The notes: generated by a model not told the origin, from the sequence alone. 64,000 nt of DNA from Cupriavidus sp. YR651 (GCF_900101625.1 NZ_FMYZ01000011.1:1-64000), one strand, 5' to 3'; positions 35,586-44,510 are shown, counted from the stretch's first letter. Translations and numbers: made by a program.

Positions 35586-37730
35586 CTATGCGCGCGCGCC
35601 TGCGTCGACTGGCTCGGTCACATGGGCCGTCGCGTTGTCACTTTGTGGCTGATTAGCCAATGCCGCCACGATTTCGGTCACGATGATATCCATCGGCGTG
35701 CCAGGGCCGAAAACACCCAGCACACCTGCGTGACGCAATCGCCTGATGTGTTGCTCCGGGATGATTCCTCCAAGGAAAACAGGCATGGCTCGCGCATCGC
35801 GACCCACCGCGCCTAGCGCGTCGAGCAGTGCAGGGACCAGTTCAAGATGTGCGCCACCCAGCGACGACACGCCCACCGCATCGAAACCTTCATAGTGCGC
35901 CTGGACCGCAATAGCCTGCGGCACTTGGAACAATGGCGTCAGTACTACCTCGAATCCCGCGTCGGTGAGCGCGCTAGCCACGGCGCGCACGCCCCGGTCG
36001 TGCCCGTCCTGACCCAGCTTTGCCAGCAGCACGCGCGGGGAACGCCCAAATTGCCTGCACAGTCGGTCCACACTGGCGCAGGCCGCCGCCCAGACCGGAC
36101 TTTCCGCGCGCGCAAGGCCGTATTGCCCGTCCTGATACAACGATGGTTGTTCGTGACGCGGCCAGACCGCCAGCAGCGCTCGGGTGCACTCCCCTACCGT
36201 GGCGCGGCAACGCATGGCGTCCATGGCGAAATCGAGCAGATTACCTGTCCCGTGCCGCGCCGCCGCAGTCAGCGCATCGAGCGTGCTCCGCAATGCCGCA
36301 TCGTCGCGCGAGCGCCGTAAGGCCGCCAGCAGGTGCGCCTGCCGGGCACGCGTACTGGCGCCGTCGACCTCGCTACACGCCTGCGGCTCCGCGCGCTCCT
36401 GCTGGTACCGGTTGACGCCGACGACGACATCTTCGCCCGCATCGATGCGGGCCTGCTGGTCCAGCGCGCGACGGTGGATCTGCCGCTGCACCCATCCTCC
36501 CTGCATTGCCGCCAGCACGCCGCCTTGCGCGCCTATCTGCGCCATCAGGTCGCGCACGCCATCGGCCATTTGCGCGGTTAGCGACTCGATCAGGTAGGAG
36601 CCCGCCCAGGGATCCGCCACGTCGCTCAGGCCGAACTCGTGCTGCAGGATCAACTGCGTATCTCGCGCCAGCTGCGAGGCCTCCACGCCGGGCAGCGCCA
36701 GCGCCTCGTCAAAACCATTCGTATGCAATGACTGAGTACCGCCGAACACCGCGGCCAGCGCCTCTACCGTGGTGCGCGCGATGTTGTTGCGCGGTTGCTG
36801 TGCCGCCAGTGACCAGCCCGACGTCTGGCAGTGCATGCGCATCGCCGTCGCCCGTGCCGAGCGGCCACCCTGTTCCCGGACGATCTCGTGCCAGAGCAGG
36901 CGCGCCGCGCGCAGCTTCGCGATCTCGACATAGAACGACTTGCCCACGCCAAAGAAGAAACTCAGCCCGCCGCAGAAGCGGTCGACATCGAGGCCGCGCG
37001 CATCCAGCTGGGCCAGGTAGGTGCGCGCGTTCGCCAGCGTCAGGGCCAACTCCAGCGTCGGGTCCGCGCCGGCTTCCTGGAAGTGATAGCCCGAGATCGA
37101 CATGCCGTGGAAATGGGGGGCATGCCTGCCCAGCCATTCCACGACGTCCGTCGCAATGCGCAGCGACGGCACGGGCCCATGGATCCAGGCATTGCGGACC
37201 ATGAACTCCTTGAGAATGTCGTTCTGAATCGTGCCGCGCAGCGCGTGGAACGGCACTCCGCTCTCTTCGACCGCCACCAGGAAGGCGGCCATCACCGGCA
37301 GCACGGCACCGCTCATCGTCATCGACACCGACACCTGATCCAGCGGGATGCCCTCGAACAGCCGCCGCATGTCGTCGACCGAGTCGATGGCCACGCCGGC
37401 CATGCCCACGTCCGCTATCACCGCTTCATCATCAGAATCATAACCACGATGGGTGGGCAGGTCGAACGCCACAGACAGTCCCTGCGCCCCGCGCCGCAGC
37501 GCCTCGCGGTAGGCGAGGTTGGATGCCGCAGCGTCGGCAAAACCACCGTACTGCCGCACCGTCCACGGCCGGCTGCGGTACATCGTCGCGTACGGACCGC
37601 GCACGTAGGGCGCGTCTCCGGGCAGACTGCCCAGGTGGTTCAGGCCGTCAATGTCCTCCGGGCCATAGACCGGCTTCATCTTCAACCGCGTGTCCGAACG
37701 GGCCAGCGCGTCATCCACGTCGGGCTTCAT
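35586..37730 (-). CDS. Methylmalonyl-CoA mutase-type B12 enzyme
   Basis: A 714-residue protein with both the catalytic barrel and the cobalamin-binding domain. Barrel motifs: YATMYRSRPWTVRQYGGF (with the Tyr after RQ that marks methylmalonyl-CoA rather than 2-hydroxyisobutyryl-CoA mutases), SVAFDLPTHRGYDSD, GTIQNDILKEFMVRNAW, HCQTSGWSLAAQQP and TQSLHTNGFDEALALP. The B12 loop is KLGQDGHDRG (DxHxxG). It interconverts succinyl-CoA and methylmalonyl-CoA. It is the last gene of the Nit1C-linked operon, its ATG overlapping the previous stop. No MeaB/ArgK chaperone or epimerase is adjacent, which is unusual for a housekeeping mutase and suggests a dedicated role. Confidence 0.87.
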   Translation of the reverse strand: MKPDVDDALARSDTRLKMKPVYGPEDIDGLNHLGSLPGDAPYVRGPYATMYRSRPWTVRQYGGFADAAASNLAYREALRRGAQGLSVAFDLPTHRGYDSDDEAVIADVGMAGVAIDSVDDMRRLFEGIPLDQVSVSMTMSGAVLPVMAAFLVAVEESGVPFHALRGTIQNDILKEFMVRNAWIHGPVPSLRIATDVVEWLGRHAPHFHGMSISGYHFQEAGADPTLELALTLANARTYLAQLDARGLDVDRFCGGLSFFFGVGKSFYVEIAKLRAARLLWHEIVREQGGRSARATAMRMHCQTSGWSLAAQQPRNNIARTTVEALAAVFGGTQSLHTNGFDEALALPGVEASQLARDTQLILQHEFGLSDVADPWAGSYLIESLTAQMADGVRDLMAQIGAQGGVLAAMQGGWVQRQIHRRALDQQARIDAGEDVVVGVNRYQQERAEPQACSEVDGASTRARQAHLLAALRRSRDDAALRSTLDALTAAARHGTGNLLDFAMDAMRCRATVGECTRALLAVWPRHEQPSLYQDGQYGLARAESPVWAAACASVDRLCRQFGRSPRVLLAKLGQDGHDRGVRAVASALTDAGFEVVLTPLFQVPQAIAVQAHYEGFDAVGVSSLGGAHLELVPALLDALGAVGRDARAMPVFLGGIIPEQHIRRLRHAGVLGVFGPGTPMDIIVTEIVAALANQPQSDNATAHVTEPVDAGARA

Positions 37731-38575
37731 CGTTGTCTCCAGCGTTTGCGGGTCACCACATCGGCGATCTTCTCGCCATCGCGCGCACGGCGGATCTCGC
37801 ACCAGTGCCCTAACTCGGCATCGTCCGCGCGCGCGGCCGCGAAGTTCAGCTCCAGCGCTTCGCCCACGTTCACGTTGCCGTGAAAGAACAGGTCGCGCTC
37901 GCACACCACAGGCGGTTCGGAATCGGTGCGCCAATGCCATTCCGCGCGATCGACCATCGCCTGGAAACTGGCGAAGTAAAGCAGGTCCGCTCCATTGAAG
38001 TCCATATAGGGACACGGCAGGAATTCGATAGCATGGCTCGTGGCATGCCGTGTCTGGTCCAGCCCGAGGTGCGCGTCCCAGTTACCGCCGCGAAAACACC
38101 GCGCCAGCGTCGACAGTTGCAGCCCGTCAGCCGCCTGTGGCGTGGCCGTACCCTTCCCCATCGCCATCGGCATCGGCATCGGCATCGCGCGGACCACCGA
38201 CCGGTTGTCTCGCTCGCGCGTGCGCCGGACGAACGTGGAAAGCATCGTCACCCGGGCACGACGCGCGCCATGCGCAACCAGCACATGCTCGCTCAGGTAT
38301 TTGGCACCACCAGCCGCACTCAGGAACGAATCGATGGTAAAGGCGTCGTTCTCGCCGATCGCTTCCAGCGCCGCTTCGCGGATGCGGATGGCGGTGAACG
38401 CCGCGTAGGCGCGATGACCCTCAGCATCGCGGAAATCGGGCACCACCTGCCCGGCGATGGCCGCCAGCTGCTGCCAGTGCCTGTCCCCGCATGTCTTCCA
38501 GAGCCAGTTCTCGGACAAGCCGGTATAGGAAAGCGCGGGCATGCCCGCGACGAAGTGCGAACGGACGGCTTCCAT
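37727..38575 (-). CDS. LnmK/Pnap_2097-like acyltransferase-decarboxylase homolog
   Basis: About 282 residues. The piece LSYTGLSENWLWKTCGDRHW and the double hot-dog layout (N half to about 150; C half with ATSHAIEFLPCPYMDFNGAD and LYFASFQAMVDRAEW) match the Pnap_2097 group, relatives of LnmK, which in leinamycin biosynthesis loads and decarboxylates methylmalonyl-CoA. The start at 38575 lies one base after the nitH stop; an ATG at 38593 is possible. A short run MPMPMPMAMG comes from tandem CATCGG hexamers. Being coupled to a methylmalonyl-CoA mutase makes methylmalonyl-CoA its likely substrate. Confidence 0.75.
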   Translation of the reverse strand: MEAVRSHFVAGMPALSYTGLSENWLWKTCGDRHWQQLAAIAGQVVPDFRDAEGHRAYAAFTAIRIREAALEAIGENDAFTIDSFLSAAGGAKYLSEHVLVAHGARRARVTMLSTFVRRTRERDNRSVVRAMPMPMPMAMGKGTATPQAADGLQLSTLARCFRGGNWDAHLGLDQTRHATSHAIEFLPCPYMDFNGADLLYFASFQAMVDRAEWHWRTDSEPPVVCERDLFFHGNVNVGEALELNFAAARADDAELGHWCEIRRARDGEKIADVVTRKRWRQR

Positions 38576-38576
38576 G

Positions 38577-39896
38577 TCAGGCCGCCAGTGCATCCCGCTG
38601 GTTGGCCGACGCGATGGGGTCGGCAATGGGGTCGGCGGTGTGCTCAGCGATCAGGCCGGCAATGTGCTCCGCATCGCGCGCAATGCCGGAGAAGCGCCCC
38701 GAGCCCCAGGTATGGAGCCACGGCAGTCCGAGGAAATACAGACCCGGATGCGTCGTGACGCCACGTTCGTGGCCGGGATAGCCGCGTCCATTGAACACCG
38801 GCACTTCGAGCCAGCTGAAATCCGGACGGAAGCCGATGCACCAGATGATGCTGCCGATGCCGGCGACCAGCGGATCGAATCCGTCGCGCTCGCCGGCCGG
38901 CGTCCAGACCGGCGTGTAGCGGCTCGCTGGTGGTGCATCGATGCCGCGCTCGGCGATGTACTTGTCGATGCTGGCGTTGATGCGGTTGTATGTGGCATCG
39001 GCGTCGTCCAGCGCCTGACCCAGGTTAGGCGCGAAGCGCAGCACGCCATCGCGGTAATCGTCGAGCACGCCGTACAGTTCCATCCCCTCGTTGGCAAACC
39101 TGCGCAGGTCGATATCGCGCCCGCCGTCGCGGCCGGTCACATAGTGATTGGTGTTGTCGCGTACCCCTTCGCGCAGCGGATGGGCGGTCACCGGCAGGTC
39201 GTAGTACTTCATGTCGGCCAGCCAGTCCACCACGTCGCGTCCACGATAGAAGCGCGCGCAGCGCGGCGCCTCGCCAACGGCCAGGTAGACCTTGCGGCCA
39301 GCCAGATGCAGATCTTCGGCGATCTGAGCGCCGGACTGGCCGGACCCGACCACCAGCACCGCGCCCTCGGGCAGCGCCTGCGGATTGCGGTAGTCGGCGG
39401 ACTGGATCTGCGCGATGCTGTCGGGCAGCCGTTCCGCCATGCGCGGCACGATGGGGACGTGATAGCCGCCCGACGCCACCACCACGTGGTCCGCCGTGAA
39501 CGTGCCTGCGCTGGTGACCACGATGTAGCCGCCCTGCGCCCGGCGTTTGACGCTGCGCACCTCGGTATGCTCGCGCACCGGCGGCGCCACCTTCTCGATA
39601 AAGCCATCCAGATACGCGATGATCTCGTCGCGCTTCATGAAGCCGTGCGGATCGTTGCCAGCATAGGGATGCCCGGGCAGCGCGCATTGCCAGTTCGGCG
39701 TGACCAGGCAGAACGCATCCCAGCGCTGTGCGCGCCAGGTATGGGTCATGGTGTGCTTCTCGAGCACGAGGTGTTCGACGCCCGCGCGCTGCAGGAAATA
39801 GCTGATCGACAAGCCGGCCTGGCCGCCGCCAATCACGATCACGGGAAGGTGTTGCGGCTCGGCTTCGGTGCGGGTGGCATTGCTATGGTCTGACAT
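38577..39896 (-). CDS. nitH: MSMEG_0569-family flavin-dependent oxidoreductase (Nit1C)
   Basis: A 439-residue flavoprotein. The ATG at 39896 has AAGGAAAC upstream. FAD motif: LPVIVIGGGQAGLSISYFLQ. NAD(P) motif: GAVLVVGSGQSGAQIAEDLH. It also has WDAFCLVTPNWQCALPGHPY and IWCIGFRPDFSWLEVPVF. This is the flavin monooxygenase-like member of the Nit1C (nitrogen-starvation/cyanide) cluster. It may oxidise a product of the radical SAM and AIR-synthase-like steps; the reaction is unknown. The C-terminal tail has a duplicated ADPIADPIA. The gap to nitG is 70 bases. Confidence 0.87.
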   Translation of the reverse strand: MSDHSNATRTEAEPQHLPVIVIGGGQAGLSISYFLQRAGVEHLVLEKHTMTHTWRAQRWDAFCLVTPNWQCALPGHPYAGNDPHGFMKRDEIIAYLDGFIEKVAPPVREHTEVRSVKRRAQGGYIVVTSAGTFTADHVVVASGGYHVPIVPRMAERLPDSIAQIQSADYRNPQALPEGAVLVVGSGQSGAQIAEDLHLAGRKVYLAVGEAPRCARFYRGRDVVDWLADMKYYDLPVTAHPLREGVRDNTNHYVTGRDGGRDIDLRRFANEGMELYGVLDDYRDGVLRFAPNLGQALDDADATYNRINASIDKYIAERGIDAPPASRYTPVWTPAGERDGFDPLVAGIGSIIWCIGFRPDFSWLEVPVFNGRGYPGHERGVTTHPGLYFLGLPWLHTWGSGRFSGIARDAEHIAGLIAEHTADPIADPIASANQRDALAA

Positions 39897-39966
39897 GATT
39901 CGTTTCCTTCGGTGGAATGCAGGGGCAATACGTATGCCCCGCGGAATGGCCTGGCGACTGAAGGGC

Positions 39967-40254
39967 CTAGCGACTGAAGCCGAGAATTTCAACGGATGCA
40001 TCGGGCTGGCCGGCAAAGCGCCTCGCATCCCGCTCGATCGCCTTTGACTGGTCCTGTGCGGCCGAGCATGCGTAGCCGTATTTCCTGGCCACGCGCTCGG
40101 AAGCCTCACTGAGCGCGCGACGCGCCCGCGCTAGGAACTCCGGCAGCGCGTAGACGACGCCCGCCTCGAAGTGCTCGGTCACGATGGAGGAAGGCGAGTA
40201 GTAGCGCGCTTCTCGCTGGTCCGACCAGCGAACGTGCAGATAGGTCACCGGCAT
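39967..40254 (-). CDS. nitG: MSMEG_0570-family nitrogen starvation protein (Nit1C)
   Basis: A 95-residue soluble protein beginning MPVTYLHVRWSDQREARYYS with FEAGVVYALPEFLARARRAL, matching the MSMEG_0570 family found only in Nit1C clusters. No cofactor motif is visible. It lies three bases after the AIR-synthase-like gene, so it is co-translated. It may be a subunit or carrier; function not known. Confidence 0.87.
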   Translation of the reverse strand: MPVTYLHVRWSDQREARYYSPSSIVTEHFEAGVVYALPEFLARARRALSEASERVARKYGYACSAAQDQSKAIERDARRFAGQPDASVEILGFSR

Positions 40255-40257
40255 GGT

Positions 40258-41274
40258 TCAGCGTCCTGATGCGATGGCGCCGGGCAGGTCCGCTTCGGCG
40301 GCCCGCGACGGCAGGATGAATGGCGTCGCGCCGTAGTCCCACACCTTCGCCGCTTCGCCGCGATAGGCGATACGGAGACAATGCGAGGCGTCGAGCGCGC
40401 CGATGTCCGCGCAGGCGATGCCGCGCGCGTGAAAGCGGGCGCAGACGTCCGCGGTATGATTAGCGTCGACCGCCAGCACGAAGCCGTAGCTGGGGAATGC
40501 CGCCAGCCAACGCGAGATGGGAACGCCCGGCGGGATCGGCAGCGCATCGAGATCGATCGTGCCGCCCACGCCCGAGCACTCCATCAGCATCAGCGCGGTA
40601 CCGACCGCTCCGCCCATGCTGATGTCCTTGGCTGCCGCGCACAGCCCCTCTTCGGCCAAGGCCGGCAACAGTTCCAGATCCTGGCGCAAGCGGCCGGCGG
40701 GGGAGTCGGTTGAGGCGTTCCAGTACGGATACGGTTCCATGAACGCGCCGCGCAGATCGACCGCCATCAGCAGCCGTTGCCCCGGGCGCGCCGCAAAGCT
40801 GGTCAGCAGGCGCCTGGCGCGGCCGAGGATGGCGACGGCCAGCTGAGCGCCATCGTTGCGGGCATTGCTGTGCCCGCCCACGATGGGCACGCCGTAGGCG
40901 GTCGCGGCAGCCGCCATGCCGCGCATCACTTCCGTCGCACCGCCAAGGTCTTCGCTCCAGATCGCATCCACCACGGCCAGCGGCCGGCCGCCCATCGCAT
41001 AGATGTCGCTGATATTGACCATCACCGCGCTGTATCCGGCAAACCACGGCATGCTGCGGATGAAATCGCCCACCATGCCCTCGATGGCGAACAGCAGGTG
41101 GCCATCTCTATCGGGAATGGCCGCGCAGTCGTCGCCCAGCAGGATGCCGCGGTCTTCCGCGCGCTGACCGGCCGGCAGTGCGCGGTGCAGGTGCGCCAGC
41201 ATGCCGGCGATATCGGTCTTGTGGCCAAATCCTCGGCTTTCGCGCAAGTCACACGCCAGCTGTTCCGCATTCAT
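40258..41274 (-). CDS. nitF: Sll0787-family AIR synthase-like protein (Nit1C)
   Basis: A 338-residue ATP-dependent enzyme related to PurM (aminoimidazole ribonucleotide synthase) and HypE. Motifs: ILLGDDCAAIPDRDGHLLFA, MVNISDIYAMGGRPLAVVDA and VPIVGGHSNARNDGAQLAVA. It probably activates an amide or carboxamide group by phosphorylation, fitting a route that handles a nitrile-derived compound. The start at 41274 follows AGGAGGGG and overlaps the acetyltransferase stop (ATGA). Confidence 0.87.
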   Translation of the reverse strand: MNAEQLACDLRESRGFGHKTDIAGMLAHLHRALPAGQRAEDRGILLGDDCAAIPDRDGHLLFAIEGMVGDFIRSMPWFAGYSAVMVNISDIYAMGGRPLAVVDAIWSEDLGGATEVMRGMAAAATAYGVPIVGGHSNARNDGAQLAVAILGRARRLLTSFAARPGQRLLMAVDLRGAFMEPYPYWNASTDSPAGRLRQDLELLPALAEEGLCAAAKDISMGGAVGTALMLMECSGVGGTIDLDALPIPPGVPISRWLAAFPSYGFVLAVDANHTADVCARFHARGIACADIGALDASHCLRIAYRGEAAKVWDYGATPFILPSRAAEADLPGAIASGR

Positions 41275-41825
41275 ATGCCCCTCCTGCCTTCGATCGCAAA
41301 GCCGGCGAACGGTGTGTGGCACGGCGGGTAGTCATGCAGATTGGCCTGCATCAGGTGATGCGGGCGGCCGAGCAGCATTTCCTCGGCCAGAGTGCTCCAG
41401 TGCAAGCGACGGAACAATGGGACGTTCTGGCTCTGCACATGGGCGAGAAAGCGCTTGCAACCCAAAGCGTGGGCGCTGCTGACGGCCAGCCGGATCAGCG
41501 TGGCACCGATGCGCCCGTGGCGCCGGTGCGGCTGCGCCACGGCCAGCCGCGATCCGTACCACACGCCCGGCTCGCTCTCGTGGATGCGCACGGTGCCCAC
41601 CACCTGCCCTGGAGCGCCTGTCCGTTCGTCGGCAAGTTCCACCGCCACCAGCAATTGCGCGGCATCGTCGACGGCATCGCGATCGTCGCCGCGAAAGATC
41701 CCCTGCTCCTCGCAGAACACGACCCGGCGCAGCGCATAGGCTTGCTCGATTTCCCAGCGGGCATCGGCCCAGCGCACCCGATAGGCGGGAATCGCCGGCA
41801 CTTCGACACAGAGATCGCGGCTCAT
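41271..41825 (-). CDS. nitE: MSMEG_0567/Sll0786-family N-acetyltransferase (Nit1C)
   Basis: A 184-residue GNAT protein: YALRRVVFCEEQGIFRGDDR, VGTVRIHESEPGVWYGSRLA and HRRHGRIGATLIRLAVSSAH (acetyl-CoA loop), the last unusual GAT-domain part ending PFAGFAIEG. It is the Nit1C-specific acetyltransferase; acceptor unknown. The start at 41825 has GGAGGG upstream and overlaps the radical SAM stop by four bases. Confidence 0.87.
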   Translation of the reverse strand: MSRDLCVEVPAIPAYRVRWADARWEIEQAYALRRVVFCEEQGIFRGDDRDAVDDAAQLLVAVELADERTGAPGQVVGTVRIHESEPGVWYGSRLAVAQPHRRHGRIGATLIRLAVSSAHALGCKRFLAHVQSQNVPLFRRLHWSTLAEEMLLGRPHHLMQANLHDYPPCHTPFAGFAIEGRRGI

Positions 41826-42943
41826 GCCAGCCCTCCTTCGTATGCGGACAACGACGAACACGCGCCGCATTTGCCACAGCCGGCCTTGATGTCGGCCGAA
41901 CGCATGCCGGCGTTCGTCACCATGTCGCCAAGCGGCGCAAGGATGTCGCGCATGAACGCCGGGGTCGGAGCCGGATGGTCTTCCAGCGGCGTGCCGGAAA
42001 TCGGCACGAACGGCACCACGAACGGATAGACGCCGATCTCTACCAGCTCGCGCGAGATCGACAGGATCGCCTCCGCGCTATCGCCGAGGCCGGCAAGGAT
42101 GTACGTGCTGACCTGGCCCCGGCCGAATACCGCGACCGCGCTGCGGAAGGCCTCCATGTAGCGGGAAATCGGCACCGTTGCCTTGCCGGGCATGATGCGA
42201 TCGCGCACGGCGGGCGTGACCACTTCGAGATGCATGCCCAGGCTGTCCACCCCGGCGGCGCGCATCCGTGCAAACCAGCGGTCGTCGTCGGGCGGTTCGC
42301 ATTGCGCCTGGATAGGCAGCTCCACGGCCGCGCGAATCGCGAAGGCGCTGTCGCAGAGAATGCTCGCGCCCCGATCGGGCGTAGGTGGCGTACCGGTTGT
42401 AAGGACCATGTGCTTCACGCCGTCGAGCAGCACGGCCGCCCGTGCCACCTCCGCAAGCTGCTCCGGCGTCTTGCGGGCAATCGTCCGCCCCGCTGCCAGC
42501 GATTGGCCGATCGCGCAGAACTTGCAGGTCTTGCGCCGGCTTTCGTAGCGAATGCAGGTCTGCAGCACAGTGGTCGCCAGCACATCGGCGCCATGCAGCG
42601 TGGCGATGTGCGAATACGGCACGCCATCGAGCGTCTGCATGCCGTAAAAGCGTGGCGCCTTGGGGAAGCTGATGTCGGCAATGGGAATGGTGCCGCGCTT
42701 GAGCGAGCTCGTGCCGCCCGGGTCAGGAGCGGAAGCCACGAACGGCGAATGCCATGCGGTGCTGGTATGCACCGGCACCATGATGGTCACGCCATCGATG
42801 GTCACGGCCTTGTGGTCCGATGGTCCTGCGCCGCCGCGGCGGCTGGCGGCACCGGCGAGCGGATCTTCCAGACGTAGTCCGACGGATTGAAGCTCAGTCA
42901 TCAACTGCCGGCTCGAGGCCGACATCGATTCGCTGGGATGCAT
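41822..42943 (-). CDS. nitD: MSMEG_0568-family atypical radical SAM protein (Nit1C)
   Basis: A 373-residue Fe-S enzyme. The cluster-binding cysteines are in CIRYESRRKTCKFC, a CX9CX2C arrangement instead of the usual CX3CX2C. A second Cys group GCGKCGACSS near the C-terminus may hold another cluster. Barrel segments include HMVLTTGTPPTPDRG and GVDSLGMHLEVVTPAVRDR. It likely makes a 5'-deoxyadenosyl radical acting on the nitrilase product or its donor. The ATG at 42943 lies within the end of nitC, so the two overlap by 50 bases. Confidence 0.87.
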   Translation of the reverse strand: MHPSESMSASSRQLMTELQSVGLRLEDPLAGAASRRGGAGPSDHKAVTIDGVTIMVPVHTSTAWHSPFVASAPDPGGTSSLKRGTIPIADISFPKAPRFYGMQTLDGVPYSHIATLHGADVLATTVLQTCIRYESRRKTCKFCAIGQSLAAGRTIARKTPEQLAEVARAAVLLDGVKHMVLTTGTPPTPDRGASILCDSAFAIRAAVELPIQAQCEPPDDDRWFARMRAAGVDSLGMHLEVVTPAVRDRIMPGKATVPISRYMEAFRSAVAVFGRGQVSTYILAGLGDSAEAILSISRELVEIGVYPFVVPFVPISGTPLEDHPAPTPAFMRDILAPLGDMVTNAGMRSADIKAGCGKCGACSSLSAYEGGLA

Positions 42944-43919
42944 GATCAGAACTCCATGGAAAAGCGGAAACTGGCGCGGAGGTATCCCGCATGGCCGACA
43001 CGGTGCTGACTGGCCGGTCGTTGATGGCAAGGCTGAGCAGTTCCGGCCGCGCGTAGTGGCCGACCGAATCCATCATCCGTTTGCGCTTGGTGATCAGGCC
43101 CATGTCCAGGTCGGCCACCACCATGCCCTCGCCTTCGCGCAGTGGCGGGGCCAGGTGTTGGCCTTCGGGCGACACGATGGCCGTGTTGCAGCCGCCGCGC
43201 AGCGCCTTCTGCAACGCCGGGTCTGGGGTGATCGAGGCGATCTGCGCATCGCTCAGCCAGCCCGTGGCGTTGACCACGAAGCAGCCAGCCTCCAGCGCAT
43301 GATGGCGGATCGTCGCCTCGATCTGGTCGGCGAAGATCGGGCCCACCAGCGACCCCGGAAACTGGCTGCAGTGAATTTCCTCGTGCTGCGTCATCAGCGC
43401 GTAGCGCGCCAGCGGGTTGTAGTGCTCCCAGCAGGCTAGCGCGCCGACGCGGCCAATCGCGGTGTCGGCCACCTTCAGTCCGGCAGCGTCGCCCTGGCCC
43501 CAGATCATGCGTTCGTGGAACGTGGGCGTGAGCTTGCGTCGTTTGACTGCCAGCTTGCCCTCGGTGTCGAAGATCAACTGGGTGTTGTAGAGGCTCCCGT
43601 GGTCGCGCTCGTTGACGCCGAGCACGACCACCATGTCATGCCGACGCGCCAGCTCGGCCACGGCGTGCGTCACGGCACCGGGTATCGTCACCGCCTGCTC
43701 GTACAGCCGCAGATGATCGCTGCCCGATTGCACGGGCGAGCGCACAAAGGAAAAGTATGGGTAGTACGGCACGAAGGTCTCGGGAAAGACGATCAGCTGT
43801 ACGCCAGCGCGCGCGGCACGCTCAATCGCGTCCACGACCTTCGCAAGGGTGCCCTCGCCGCTTTCCAGGTCCGGCGCAATCTGGACGGCCGCGGCACGTA
43901 CCATTCGTTTTGGTGTCAT
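42894..43919 (-). CDS. nitC: Nit6803-type nitrilase (Nit1C)
   Basis: A 341-residue carbon-nitrogen hydrolase. The catalytic triad is in place: Glu47 (VFPETFVPYYP), Lys129 (RRKLTPTFHER) and Cys163 (ALACWEHYNPL), with Glu136 also conserved. It hydrolyses nitriles to acid plus ammonia; in other Nit1C bacteria the NitC enzyme is induced by, and needed for, growth on cyanide as nitrogen source. The ATG at 43919 follows GAGGGG. The C-terminal end overlaps the nitD start. Confidence 0.9.
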   Translation of the reverse strand: MTPKRMVRAAAVQIAPDLESGEGTLAKVVDAIERAARAGVQLIVFPETFVPYYPYFSFVRSPVQSGSDHLRLYEQAVTIPGAVTHAVAELARRHDMVVVLGVNERDHGSLYNTQLIFDTEGKLAVKRRKLTPTFHERMIWGQGDAAGLKVADTAIGRVGALACWEHYNPLARYALMTQHEEIHCSQFPGSLVGPIFADQIEATIRHHALEAGCFVVNATGWLSDAQIASITPDPALQKALRGGCNTAIVSPEGQHLAPPLREGEGMVVADLDMGLITKRKRMMDSVGHYARPELLSLAINDRPVSTVSAMRDTSAPVSAFPWSSDHASQRIDVGLEPAVDD

Positions 43920-43940
43920 GACGATACCCCTCGCGTACGC

Positions 43941-44423
43941 TCAGACGGTCCAGGTGTCGATGATGAGCGCGTTCTCCTTGCGGTGAAGCAGCTTCAGGTC
44001 GAGCACGTCAAGCGGGTTAATCGGGCGGACGCCCTCGATCAGCGAGGCCTCGCCGTGGCCGTAGAGGGCCTGCAGCGCAAAGCGGCACGCGTAGACCTTG
44101 CCGCCTTCGGCCATGAACTTCTTGAGTTGCTTGTTGAAGTTCAGGTGGCCGGGGAAGGCCTCGTCACCCAGCGTGGGAAAGCCGCGCTGCAGACCCAGCG
44201 TGACACCCGGCCCGTAGAGCAGGATGCTAGTGTCGAAGCCCTTGCGCTGCAGGCGCGTGGCTTGCAGCATGTTCACAAAGCCGATCGAGCCTTCGAAGGC
44301 GACAGTGTGGAACGTCACCAGCGCTTTCTCGCCGGGTTCGGCCTTGACGTCCTCGAACACCTTCTCCTCGAAATCGACCAGGAAATCTCCGTCCTTGTGA
44401 GCAGGTTTGTTGACTGCGGGCAT
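43941..44423 (-). CDS. nitB: MSMEG_0572/Sll0783-family nitrogen starvation protein (Nit1C)
   Basis: A 160-residue soluble protein heading the cluster: VFEDVKAEPGEKALVTFHTV, FEGSIGFVNMLQATRLQRKG and LLYGPGVTLGLQRGFPTLG. The family is DsrE-like in feel but defined by its constant place at the start of Nit1C. Function unknown; the NitB product has been reported as strongly elevated on cyanide in Pseudomonas. A sigma-54-like promoter lies about 90 bases upstream of the start. Confidence 0.88.
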   Translation of the reverse strand: MPAVNKPAHKDGDFLVDFEEKVFEDVKAEPGEKALVTFHTVAFEGSIGFVNMLQATRLQRKGFDTSILLYGPGVTLGLQRGFPTLGDEAFPGHLNFNKQLKKFMAEGGKVYACRFALQALYGHGEASLIEGVRPINPLDVLDLKLLHRKENALIIDTWTV

Positions 44424-44510
44424 GCGTGGCTCCAGTGCTAGGTGGTGGATTGCGGACGCCCGTTATGGGCCAGGGTCCGGTCAGGGATCGCCCTCTGACA
44501 TACTCCCCAG

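Noticed and set aside
35586..38015. An 809-residue mutase starting at 38015
   Set aside because: The extra N-terminal part overlaps the LnmK-like gene in another frame and is not conserved; the start at 37730 gives an ATGA overlap and normal length.
38159..38188. Short tandem repeat considered as a CRISPR-like array
   Set aside because: Six-base units without spacers, inside a coding frame.
38541..39893. A 450-codon rightward open frame opposite the nitH gene
   Set aside because: It is a mirror frame of a well-conserved flavoprotein; high GC keeps the opposite strand open. Its composition (His, Arg and Ala rich) matches no family.
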